The notes under the pieces were generated by a model. It was given only the letters and a program-made list of their open reading frames with translations. It was not told the DNA's origin and ran no database searches. A stretch of DNA of 11,766 nt, taken from assembly GCA_036558745.1 (NCBI GenBank), contig DATBEZ010000047.1:1-11766 (forward strand). The letters are read 5' to 3'. Of this stretch, positions 6,047 to 11,766 are shown in pieces. Origin of the DNA: JAMXLJ01 sp036558745. GTDB lineage: Bacteria; Actinomycetota; Acidimicrobiia; IMCC26256; JAMXLJ01. The position numbers were made by a program, and so were the translations under genes. The stretch's first letter is position 1; every line of letters begins with the position of its first letter.

Positions 6047-8674
6047 ATGTCGGCCGCGGCAGTGCTCGATCGGTTGCAAACGTGTGACGCGGGCCTCTCG
6101 TCGGCGGAGGCCGCGGACCGTCGTCGCACCTACGGTGCGAACGTTCTGCACACACGGCGCGTGACCGCGGCGGGTGTGCTGTTGCGCCAGCTGCGCAACC
6201 CGCTGCTGATCCTGCTGCTCGGCGCCGCAGCGCTCTCGTCACTCCTCGGTGACAGCACCGACGGGGCGATCATCGCCGCGATCATCGCCCTGAGTGTCGG
6301 CCTCGGCTTCGTCAACGAGTACCGCTCGGAGCTGGCGGTCGCCGCGCTGCATGCGAACATCCGGCACGAGACGGTCGTCTGGCGTGACGGTCACGAGCGA
6401 CGACTCGACGTGCGCGAGCTCGTCCCGGGCGACGTGATCGCGTTGCGTGTCGGCGACCTCGTGCCGGCCGACGTACGCCTGCTCGACGTGCACGAGCTCG
6501 AGTGCGACGAGGCCGTGCTGACGGGTGAACCGGTCCCGGCCGAGAAATCGGTCGTCGCGGCCACGGCCGGTTCCGAGGTGGACCTGTCGTCGTGCGCCTT
6601 CATGGGGACGGTCGTGCACCAGGGCTCCGCCCGGGCGGTCGTCGCGCGTACGGGAACCGCCACGGAGTTCGGGAGTCTGGCCGCCGGACTGGCCGAGCGT
6701 CCTGCCGACACCGCGTTCCAGGTGGGTCTGCGCGACTTCTCGACATTTCTCGTGCGCGTCGCCGCGGTGCTCACGACCGGGATCTTCGTGGTGAACGTCG
6801 CGTTCTCCCGACCCTTCATCGACGCGTTGCTGTTCTCGCTCGCCATCGCGATCGGCATCACGCCCCAGCTGCTACCCGCGATCGTCAGCGTGAGCCTCTC
6901 CAGCGGGTCGCGGCAGCTCGCCCGCAAACGTGTGCTGGTCAAGCGGCTGGTCACCATCGAGGACCTGGGGAACATCCAGGTGCTCTTCACCGACAAGACC
7001 GGGACCTTGACCGAGGGTGCCATCACCTTCGACACCTCGCTCGACAGCACGGGCTCGCCGGCGGGGGAGCCGTTGCTGCTGGCGCTGGTCTGCAACGAGG
7101 CCGAGCTCACCGACGACGGGCCCGTCGGCGGCAACGCGCTCGACGTGGCGTTGTGGTTCACACCCGACGCGACCCGGCTCCGCGCCGCGCCGGATGGCGT
7201 GGGCGCGTACCGGCGCGTCGGGATCCTCCCGTTCGACCACGAGCGCCAGCTCGCATCCGTCGTCGTCGATGGGCCCGGAAGCAGGCGGCTGCTCGTGACG
7301 AAGGGCGCGCCCGAGGCGGTCCTGGCGCGGTGCGTCGACGTCCCACCCGCCGCCAGGGCGACGCTCGACCGCTTGTTCGCCGAGGGCTCGCGTGTCGTGG
7401 CCGTCGCTACGCGCGACGCATCCGACCTCGGCGAGCCGGTTGCCGACGACGAACGCGGGCTGCGGTTCGAGGGTTTCGTGACCTTCGTCGACCGTCCGAA
7501 GGCGGGCGCAGGCGCGTCGATCGCGAAGCTGCGGAACCTCGACATCGACGTGAAGATCATCACCGGTGACAACGGCGTCGTCGCAGAGCGGGTGTGCAGC
7601 GACATCGGTCTGGACGTCAGCGGCGTGCGCTCGGGCGCCGAGCTCGACGACCTCGACGACGACGCGCTGGCCGCAGCCATCCGGGTAACGACCGTGTTCG
7701 CCCGGGTGAGCCCGAACCAGAAGTCACGCATCATCAAGGTGGCGCGGCGGGGCGGCGCGGACGTCGCGTTCCTGGGCGACGGCGTGAACGACGCGGTCGC
7801 GTTGCATGCCGCCGACGTCGGTATCTCCGTCGACTCCGCGACCGACGTGGCCAAGGACGCGGCCGACATCGTGCTGCTCGACAAGGATCTCGACGTCCTC
7901 GCCGACGGCGTGCAGGAAGGGCGCCGCATCTTCGCCAACACCCTGAAATACGTCCTCATGGCCACGTCGTCGAACTTCGGCAACATGTTCAGTGCGGCGG
8001 GGGCGTCGCTCGTCCTGTCGTTCCTGCCCATGCTCCCGTCGCAGATCCTGTTGAACAATCTGCTCTACGACGTCGGCCAGCTCGCGATCCCCACCGACCG
8101 GGTCGATCCCGAGGTCGTGGCGCGCCCCGCCGCGTGGGACATCTCGTTCGTGCGCCGGTTCATGGCGACCTTCGGACCCGTCAGCTCGATCTTCGACTTC
8201 CTCACATTCGCCGTGATGCTCGGTGTGCTCCATGCGAGCCACAACGAGTTCCGCAGCGGCTGGTTCGTCGAGTCGCTGGCCACGCAGACGCTCGTCGTGT
8301 TCCTCATCCGCACGCGCCGGGTGCCGTTCTTCCGCAGCCGACCCAGCGTGCCCATGATCGTGACACCGATCGCCTGCGCGCTCGTCGGCGCCGTGCTGCC
8401 GTTCACGCCCTTCGCCGACGCGCTCGGCTTCAGCGCGTTGCCGGTCAGCTTCTTCCTCATCCTCGTCGGGATGATCGTCACGTACCTCGCACTGGTCGAG
8501 CTGGTGAAGGTGCGGTTCTACGCGAGGGAGGCCCACCCCCGGCGTTCACCGACCACGCACGAGCAGCGCGTCGAGCGTCGGATCCGTCGCCGAGCGTCGC
8601 GCTTTGTCGTCCACACCCGCCACCCCCAGGCGGGACCGGTCACGACCGCGCCGCGTGGACCACGGTCGTCGTGA
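6047..8674 (+). CDS. P-type ATPase, Mg2+-importer (MgtA/MgtB, P-IIIB) type
   Basis: An 875-aa membrane cation pump. Marks in order: N-terminal cation-ATPase domain (GLSSAEAADRR at 16-26), TM1-2 at about 51-90, actuator TGE at 159-161, TM3-4 at about 232-285, phosphorylation site Asp316 in DKTGTLTEG, nucleotide-binding domain with KGAPEAV at 419-425, TGDN at 506-509, hinge GDGVND at 577-582, then TM5-10 from about 633 to 820. NLLYDVGQLAIPTDRVD at 671-687 closely resembles MgtA. The TM4 motif reads TPQLLP at 272-277, with Gln where E. coli MgtA has Glu. A basic tail of about 50 residues follows the last membrane span. The start is uncertain: ATG 6047 lacks a clear ribosome-binding site, and the frame is open back to the TAG at 5981 without ATG or GTG. 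Its 3' end overlaps the convergent methyltransferase gene by 35 bases. The transported ion is inferred. Confidence 0.9.
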   Translation: MSAAAVLDRLQTCDAGLSSAEAADRRRTYGANVLHTRRVTAAGVLLRQLRNPLLILLLGAAALSSLLGDSTDGAIIAAIIALSVGLGFVNEYRSELAVAALHANIRHETVVWRDGHERRLDVRELVPGDVIALRVGDLVPADVRLLDVHELECDEAVLTGEPVPAEKSVVAATAGSEVDLSSCAFMGTVVHQGSARAVVARTGTATEFGSLAAGLAERPADTAFQVGLRDFSTFLVRVAAVLTTGIFVVNVAFSRPFIDALLFSLAIAIGITPQLLPAIVSVSLSSGSRQLARKRVLVKRLVTIEDLGNIQVLFTDKTGTLTEGAITFDTSLDSTGSPAGEPLLLALVCNEAELTDDGPVGGNALDVALWFTPDATRLRAAPDGVGAYRRVGILPFDHERQLASVVVDGPGSRRLLVTKGAPEAVLARCVDVPPAARATLDRLFAEGSRVVAVATRDASDLGEPVADDERGLRFEGFVTFVDRPKAGAGASIAKLRNLDIDVKIITGDNGVVAERVCSDIGLDVSGVRSGAELDDLDDDALAAAIRVTTVFARVSPNQKSRIIKVARRGGADVAFLGDGVNDAVALHAADVGISVDSATDVAKDAADIVLLDKDLDVLADGVQEGRRIFANTLKYVLMATSSNFGNMFSAAGASLVLSFLPMLPSQILLNNLLYDVGQLAIPTDRVDPEVVARPAAWDISFVRRFMATFGPVSSIFDFLTFAVMLGVLHASHNEFRSGWFVESLATQTLVVFLIRTRRVPFFRSRPSVPMIVTPIACALVGAVLPFTPFADALGFSALPVSFFLILVGMIVTYLALVELVKVRFYAREAHPRRSPTTHEQRVERRIRRRASRFVVHTRHPQAGPVTTAPRGPRSS

Positions 8675-9428
8675 ACGCGACGGTGATCGTGCCGTCCTCT
8701 TCGGCCGGCTCGAAGCCGGTCGCCTCACCACCGGCAATGTCGGCGCGCAGCGCGTCGAGCACCTCGTCGCGGGCCGACTGATCGGTTAACGAGACGTCGA
8801 CCGGCATGCGGATCGTCGACGTCGCGCCGTAGGTCAGCTCGAACCCGTCGGGGAACAGCTGGGGGAGCTCGGCCTCGGTGAACGCGCGCACGTGGGACGG
8901 GTCGATGAGGCGATGCACGTGGTCGAACGTGTCGCGCGCCTCCGGAATCGGCGACACCAGGTCGAACAGCACGACGCGCCCGGCAGGCGTGATCACCCGC
9001 ACGAGCTCGTCCACCGTGCGCTGCGGATCGGCCATGTGGTGGAGCGCGGCGCGACAGAAGCCGAGGTCGAACGAGCCGTGGACGAAGGGCAGCGACTGCG
9101 CGTTGCCCTCCTGGAGCAACACGTTGCCGACGCCGCGCTCACGGAGCCGGGCCGCGCCGAGATCCAACAGGGCGGGGGTCAGGTCCACGCCGACGACCTG
9201 CCGGACATGTGGCGCGACCACCTCGGCCGCGTGCGCGGCACCGCACGCGGCGTCGAGCACGAGCATGTCGGGCGTCAGGGGCTCGAGCCACGCCAGGGTG
9301 CCGGTGTCGCGTTGCGCGAACGGTGACCCCGGGCCCGAGAAGAGACCGACCTGACGCTCGAACGAGCGCCGCACCACCGCGTCGTGATCATGATCGTGTT
9401 CGTGCACGAACCCGCCGTCGGACGTCAT
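8640..9428 (-). CDS. Class I SAM-dependent methyltransferase with His-rich N-terminus
   Basis: A 262-aa Rossmann-fold methyltransferase of the Methyltransf_11/UbiE-like type. Motif I is VLDAACGAAHAAEV at residues 57-70 (a variant of the usual DxGCGxG), the acidic residue after strand 2 is Asp82 in VVGVDLTPALLD, and NAQSLPFVHGSFDLGFC at 109-125 and ALHHMADP at 128-135 are the following motifs. The N-terminus carries alternating histidines and acids (HEHDHDHD, residues 9-16), a possible metal-binding stretch. The substrate is unknown. The ATG at 9428-9426 has a weak AAGAG upstream. It lies 36 bases after the STAS gene on the same strand, so co-transcription is likely. Its 3' end overlaps that of the P-type ATPase gene. 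Confidence 0.9.
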   Translation of the reverse strand: MTSDGGFVHEHDHDHDAVVRRSFERQVGLFSGPGSPFAQRDTGTLAWLEPLTPDMLVLDAACGAAHAAEVVAPHVRQVVGVDLTPALLDLGAARLRERGVGNVLLQEGNAQSLPFVHGSFDLGFCRAALHHMADPQRTVDELVRVITPAGRVVLFDLVSPIPEARDTFDHVHRLIDPSHVRAFTEAELPQLFPDGFELTYGATSTIRMPVDVSLTDQSARDEVLDALRADIAGGEATGFEPAEEDGTITVAFTTTVVHAARS

Positions 9429-9464
9429 GCCCCGACTCTTGCAGACCGCGTCCGTGACCGTCGC

Positions 9465-9812
9465 TCACGGGCCGAGGCACGGCAGAAGCTCGGCGAGCCC
9501 GCAGATCACGAGGAGGTCCTGCAGGACCGGGCACGCGCCGAGGAGGTACGTCGCCCGCCCCAGGCGCGCCGCCGTGAGCCGGACCCGCGCCACGGCGTCG
9601 AGCGCGGCGGGATCGGGCGGACCGAGCCGGGCCACGTCGCACACGACCGTGGTTGCGCCGACCTGCTCGACGAGCCTCGCGAGGCGGATGCAGAAGAGTG
9701 GCGTCGAAGCCCGATCGACGGGTCCCCGGATGCCGACGACGACCGTCTTCGGCCCGCGCCACGGCCACCGCGCGCGCCACGGTATGGCACCCCAGTCGGC
9801 GGACGTGACCAT
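9465..9812 (-). CDS. STAS-domain protein (anti-sigma-factor-antagonist-like)
   Basis: A 115-aa single-domain protein whose residues 22-110 follow the STAS pattern: strand TVVVGIRGPVDRAS, helix LARLVEQ, strand TTVVCDVARL at 54-63, helix ALDAVARVRLTAARLG at 70-85, strand ATYLLG and end helix LQDLLVICGLAELL at 97-110. The region where SpoIIAA-like antagonists carry the phosphorylated serine reads LGPPDPAALD, so no phospho-acceptor Ser/Thr is present there. It may bind a partner without phosphorylation control, or act as a sensor-type STAS. The start ATG 9812 has GGAG seven bases upstream. It follows the phoU-linked gene after 78 bases and precedes the methyltransferase by 36 bases. No partner anti-sigma kinase is encoded in the window. 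Confidence 0.75.
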   Translation of the reverse strand: MVTSADWGAIPWRARWPWRGPKTVVVGIRGPVDRASTPLFCIRLARLVEQVGATTVVCDVARLGPPDPAALDAVARVRLTAARLGRATYLLGACPVLQDLLVICGLAELLPCLGP

Positions 9813-9890
9813 CGATCGACTCCAGCGGGTTCCGTTGCCCGGGAGTACAGACGGGTCGGGGCGCCCGAACTGAGCGGCGCGGCGCCGGGT

Positions 9891-10241
9891 CTACGCGGTG
9901 GCGTGCTCGCTCGGCTCGACCTCGAACGCGTCGGTGGCCCGGCGCAGCAGGCTCGCGACCGCGGCCGGACCCACGCCGGCCGCCTCCAGGTTCTCGGCCG
10001 CGAGCAGGTGGCTGGACAGCGTCGAGCGACAACGTTGGGCCGAGCGCCGCACCTCCCGGCGCACGTCGACCCGGGTGGCGACGGGGCGGAGCCGCGCCAC
10101 CGCGACCCTCAGACAGGCACGCGCGGTGGCGAGCCCGGCGTCACCGTGCAGGTCGAGCTGGCGCCGGGCCCGGTCGACGTCGGCCGCGGCGGCGAGCAGC
10201 ACCTCGCGGCCGTCGACGTGCTCGTCGAGCGAGTCAGTCAT
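9891..10241 (-). CDS. Unknown helical protein translationally coupled to phoU
   Basis: I do not recognise this 116-aa protein. It is rich in Ala, Arg, Leu and Val and looks almost entirely helical, with heptad-like stretches at about 13-55 (LLAAAADVDRARRQL onward) and 62-105 and an acidic C-terminus (DAFEVEPSE). No signal peptide, membrane span or metal-binding motif is seen. Its ATG (10241-10239) overlaps the TGA of phoU as ATGA, and ACGGAG lies five bases upstream inside phoU, so it is a real, coupled gene. That coupling suggests a partner of PhoU or a small regulator in the phosphate response, but this is inference from position only. Confidence 0.75.
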   Translation of the reverse strand: MTDSLDEHVDGREVLLAAAADVDRARRQLDLHGDAGLATARACLRVAVARLRPVATRVDVRREVRRSAQRCRSTLSSHLLAAENLEAAGVGPAAVASLLRRATDAFEVEPSEHATA

Positions 10242-10879
10242 GGCGACTCCGTTCCGCCGTGGTCGGCACCGTCGTGGACCCGCCGCGCCACGTTCACCGC
10301 GTGGTCGCCCAGCCGCTCGTAGAAGCGGGCGATGAGCCCCATCTCGATCGCCATCGCGACCGAGATGTCACTCGCCGCCAGCTGCGCGGTGAGGCGGACG
10401 TGCAGGTCGTCGAGCGCGTCGTCACGCACCCGCAGGCGCGCGGCGGCCGACGGGTCGGTATCGGCGTAGGCGTCCGCCGCGAGCCGCCACATCTCCGCGG
10501 CGACGCAACCCATGTCCTCGAGCAGCACGCGACAGCGGACGGGGATCGACTCCGCGAGGCCCTGAGGCGTGCGGAGCGCGATGTGCTCCACGAGATCGCC
10601 GGCGCGCTCGAGCTCCGGGACGATGCGCAGCACCGCGATCATCGAGCGCGCGTCGTGGGGGCTGATCGCGACGCCGCTCATCAGCCGTTCCTCGACCATC
10701 GTCTCGATGCGACGTTGGAGATCGTTGATGAAGGGGTCGTCCGCCACGAGGCGTCGTGCGACATCGAGATCGACACCGACGAATGCCGCCGTCGCCGCCG
10801 TGATCCCCTCGGAGACCAGGGCGAACATGTGCAGGACCTTGTCGTCGATCTCCCAGTCGACCGTGGTCGTCGTCGTCAC
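10238..10879 (-). CDS. phoU: PhoU-like phosphate-signalling regulator
   Basis: A 213-aa all-helical protein with the two PhoU three-helix repeats. The signature metal-cluster motif appears twice: ELERAGDLVEHIA at 89-101 and RFYERLGDHAVNVARRV at 185-201, each with the ExxxD pattern. PhoU restrains the PhoR-type sensor kinase and the Pst transporter when phosphate is ample; here neither pst nor phoR/phoP is in the window, so it could equally be a PhoU paralogue. The start is GTG 10879-10877 (MTTTTTVDWEIDDKV). No ribosome-binding site precedes it; the upstream bases read CTCC. A TACGTT -10-like box at 10891-10886, six bases before the GTG, would suit a leaderless mRNA. A PHO-box-like repeat lies 67 bases upstream. 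It overlaps the next gene by four bases. Confidence 0.92.
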   Translation of the reverse strand: MTTTTTVDWEIDDKVLHMFALVSEGITAATAAFVGVDLDVARRLVADDPFINDLQRRIETMVEERLMSGVAISPHDARSMIAVLRIVPELERAGDLVEHIALRTPQGLAESIPVRCRVLLEDMGCVAAEMWRLAADAYADTDPSAAARLRVRDDALDDLHVRLTAQLAASDISVAMAIEMGLIARFYERLGDHAVNVARRVHDGADHGGTESP

Positions 10880-10885
10880 CGGAGG

Positions 10886-10915
10886 AACGTACGGCCGACG
10901 CCCTGTGGATCGGAA
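10886..10915 (-). promoter_or_regulatory. Possible leaderless promoter of phoU (weak)
   Basis: On the minus strand TTCCGA (10915-10910) is followed after 18 bases by TACGTT (10891-10886), then six bases and the GTG start. The -10 fits TANNNT and the distance suits leaderless initiation, which would explain the absent ribosome-binding site. The -35 is poor. Confidence 0.3.
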
Positions 10916-10945
10916 GAGGACAACCCCGTGGATAACGCGGTTGCC

Positions 10946-10974
10946 GTCGAACAGTTCCTGAACGGGCGGTGAAC
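10946..10974 (-). promoter_or_regulatory. PHO-box-like direct repeat upstream of phoU
   Basis: On the minus strand three seven-base units, GTTCACC (10974-10968), GTTCAGG (10963-10957) and GTTCGAC (10952-10946), start exactly 11 bases apart with 4-base spacers. This is the architecture of PhoP-binding PHO boxes in Streptomyces (11-nt direct repeats of GTTCACC type). No fourth unit continues the phase on either side. A TTATCC -10-like box lies 10 bases downstream at 10935-10930. Placement upstream of a phoU gene supports the reading. Confidence 0.6.
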
Positions 10975-11012
10975 CGGGATGGCGCGACGCCGGTGCGGTC
11001 AGGAGGGCGTCA

Positions 11013-11732
11013 TCAGTGGTCGGCGCAGGCGCGGATCGCGGCGTCGGCCGCGGTGTCGGTCGCGAGGCGCGCTCCCTTCGCGAGCCGCGCGAGACGCGGG
11101 ATGTGGTGCGGATGGCGGAGGAAGTAGCGGGCGACGGCGCGCGGGTTCGGCGTGCCGTCCTGGTTGCTCATCCGGAAGACCTCGTCGTCGACGCTCCCGT
11201 CGCTGGCACGGTCGCTGATGACGCGGAAGACCGACCACGGGACGTCGCGACGTTCGCACACCGCCGCGATCGCCGCGGTCTCCATGTCGAGGGAGACGAC
11301 GCCCTGCGCCCGCAACGCGGCGACGGCGTCGAGGTCGGTCGTCAGCTCGTCGGTCGTCCACATCTTGCCGCTCGGTGTCCCGGTCCCGAGCGGGTGCGGG
11401 CGGTGCTCACTGCCGGTCGCGCTGTTCACGACGACCTCGGGCAGGACGAGCGTGCCGATCGGGGTGACGTTCTCGACCGCACCGGTGATGCCGACGACCA
11501 CCACCCGTTCGACGTCGACCGCGTCGAGCAGACGCTCGATCCCTTCCGTCGCGAGCTTGGTTCCCATGCCGGTCACGACGGCGACGACCTCGCGACCGTG
11601 CGCGGAGCCCGTGTGCACCGTCGCACCCCCGAGCTGGGTCCGGCGCAGCGAGAGCTTCCGGACGAGCGGCTTCAGCTCCATCGGCATCGCGCAGACGAAG
11701 GCGATCGGTCGGGACGGCGCGTCGGTGCTCAT
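11013..11732 (-). CDS. MTA/SAH nucleosidase-like protein (PNP/UDP phosphorylase superfamily)
   Basis: A 239-aa protein of the family that removes adenine from 5'-methylthioadenosine or S-adenosylhomocysteine. Family marks are FVCAMPMELKPL at 12-23 with Glu19 in the catalytic-acid region, GITGAVENVTPIG at 81-93, VSLDMETAAIAAV at 146-158 with the ribose-binding Met150-Glu151 pair, and RVISDRASD at 170-178 with Asp174 as the base-protonating residue. The loop GKMWTTDEL at 122-130 differs from the SGD loop of E. coli MTAN, so the nucleoside used may differ; futalosine or another adenosine derivative is possible. The start ATG 11732 has no clear ribosome-binding site. It is upstream of phoU on the same strand, but 133 bases and the PHO-box-like repeat separate them, so it is probably a separate transcript. 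Confidence 0.85.
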   Translation of the reverse strand: MSTDAPSRPIAFVCAMPMELKPLVRKLSLRRTQLGGATVHTGSAHGREVVAVVTGMGTKLATEGIERLLDAVDVERVVVVGITGAVENVTPIGTLVLPEVVVNSATGSEHRPHPLGTGTPSGKMWTTDELTTDLDAVAALRAQGVVSLDMETAAIAAVCERRDVPWSVFRVISDRASDGSVDDEVFRMSNQDGTPNPRAVARYFLRHPHHIPRLARLAKGARLATDTAADAAIRACADH

Positions 11733-11766
11733 CGCCGTAGCTTGCCGCGTTCCCGCGCGACGGTCA

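Noticed and set aside
6391..8058. Minus-strand open frame of 555 aa opposite the P-type ATPase.
   Set aside because: It is Ser/Thr/Arg-rich, low in complexity and motif-free, and is fully explained as antisense to a gene with intact P-type ATPase motifs.
9856..9868. TCGGG-GCG-CCCGA hairpin between the phoU-linked gene and the STAS gene as a terminator.
   Set aside because: The 5-bp stem with a 3-base loop and no T-run is within what GC-rich DNA gives by chance, so it does not show that the transcript ends there.
10980..10992. GGCG/CGCC mini-hairpin after the nucleosidase-like gene as a terminator.
   Set aside because: The stem is only four base pairs and has no T-tract; it is too weak to call.

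Overview
The window is very GC-rich, gene-dense DNA with GTG as well as ATG starts and many four-base start/stop overlaps. Together with ECF41/ECF42-type sigma factors, PhoU, an actinobacterial-style STAS protein and a PHO-box-like repeat, this points to an actinomycete (Actinomycetota). A deep lineage such as Acidimicrobiia is possible, but the sequence alone does not fix it. There are 13 protein genes (one cut by the left edge), no tRNA, rRNA, CRISPR array or insertion sequence, and no gene-free stretch over 200 bases.

Left block (1-2573, all minus strand): a carotenoid oxygenase (RPE65/CCD family) is followed by ahpC and the start of ahpF. AhpC (187 aa, Cys47/Cys166) and the AhpF N-terminal domain (CxxC at 128-131) form a classical peroxide-reduction pair. 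ahpC has its own probable promoter with a perfect 8-bp inverted repeat across the -35 box.

Sigma-factor block (2574-5921): two ECF sigma genes of different groups lie tail to tail, six bases apart. The first is ECF41-like (plus strand, SnoaL/NTF2-like C-terminal domain) and is divergent from the carotenoid oxygenase. The second is ECF42-like (minus strand, long helical/TPR-type C-terminal domain). It overlaps a DGPF/YCII-family gene by four bases and, through that gene, is divergent from a RibD-C/dihydrofolate-reductase-like gene. Both divergent intergenic regions carry sequences resembling the promoters these sigma groups recognise. The ECF42 region has two back-to-back TGTCGA-N17-CGAC elements with further identity inside them. 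No anti-sigma gene is visible.

Transport and phosphate block (6047-11732): a P-type ATPase of the MgtA/MgtB type (plus strand) ends 35 bases inside the 3' end of a SAM-dependent methyltransferase gene. The remaining genes are on the minus strand, in transcription order: an MTA/SAH-nucleosidase-like gene, phoU, an unknown helical 116-aa gene coupled to phoU by an ATGA overlap, a STAS-domain gene and the methyltransferase. A three-unit, 11-nt-periodic GTTC repeat resembling a PHO box lies upstream of phoU, so the phoU-led genes may belong to the phosphate-starvation response.

The most noteworthy content is the arrangement of two self-contained, anti-sigma-free ECF modules with visible candidate autoregulatory promoters, next to oxidative-stress genes, and the PHO-box/phoU/unknown-gene cluster.
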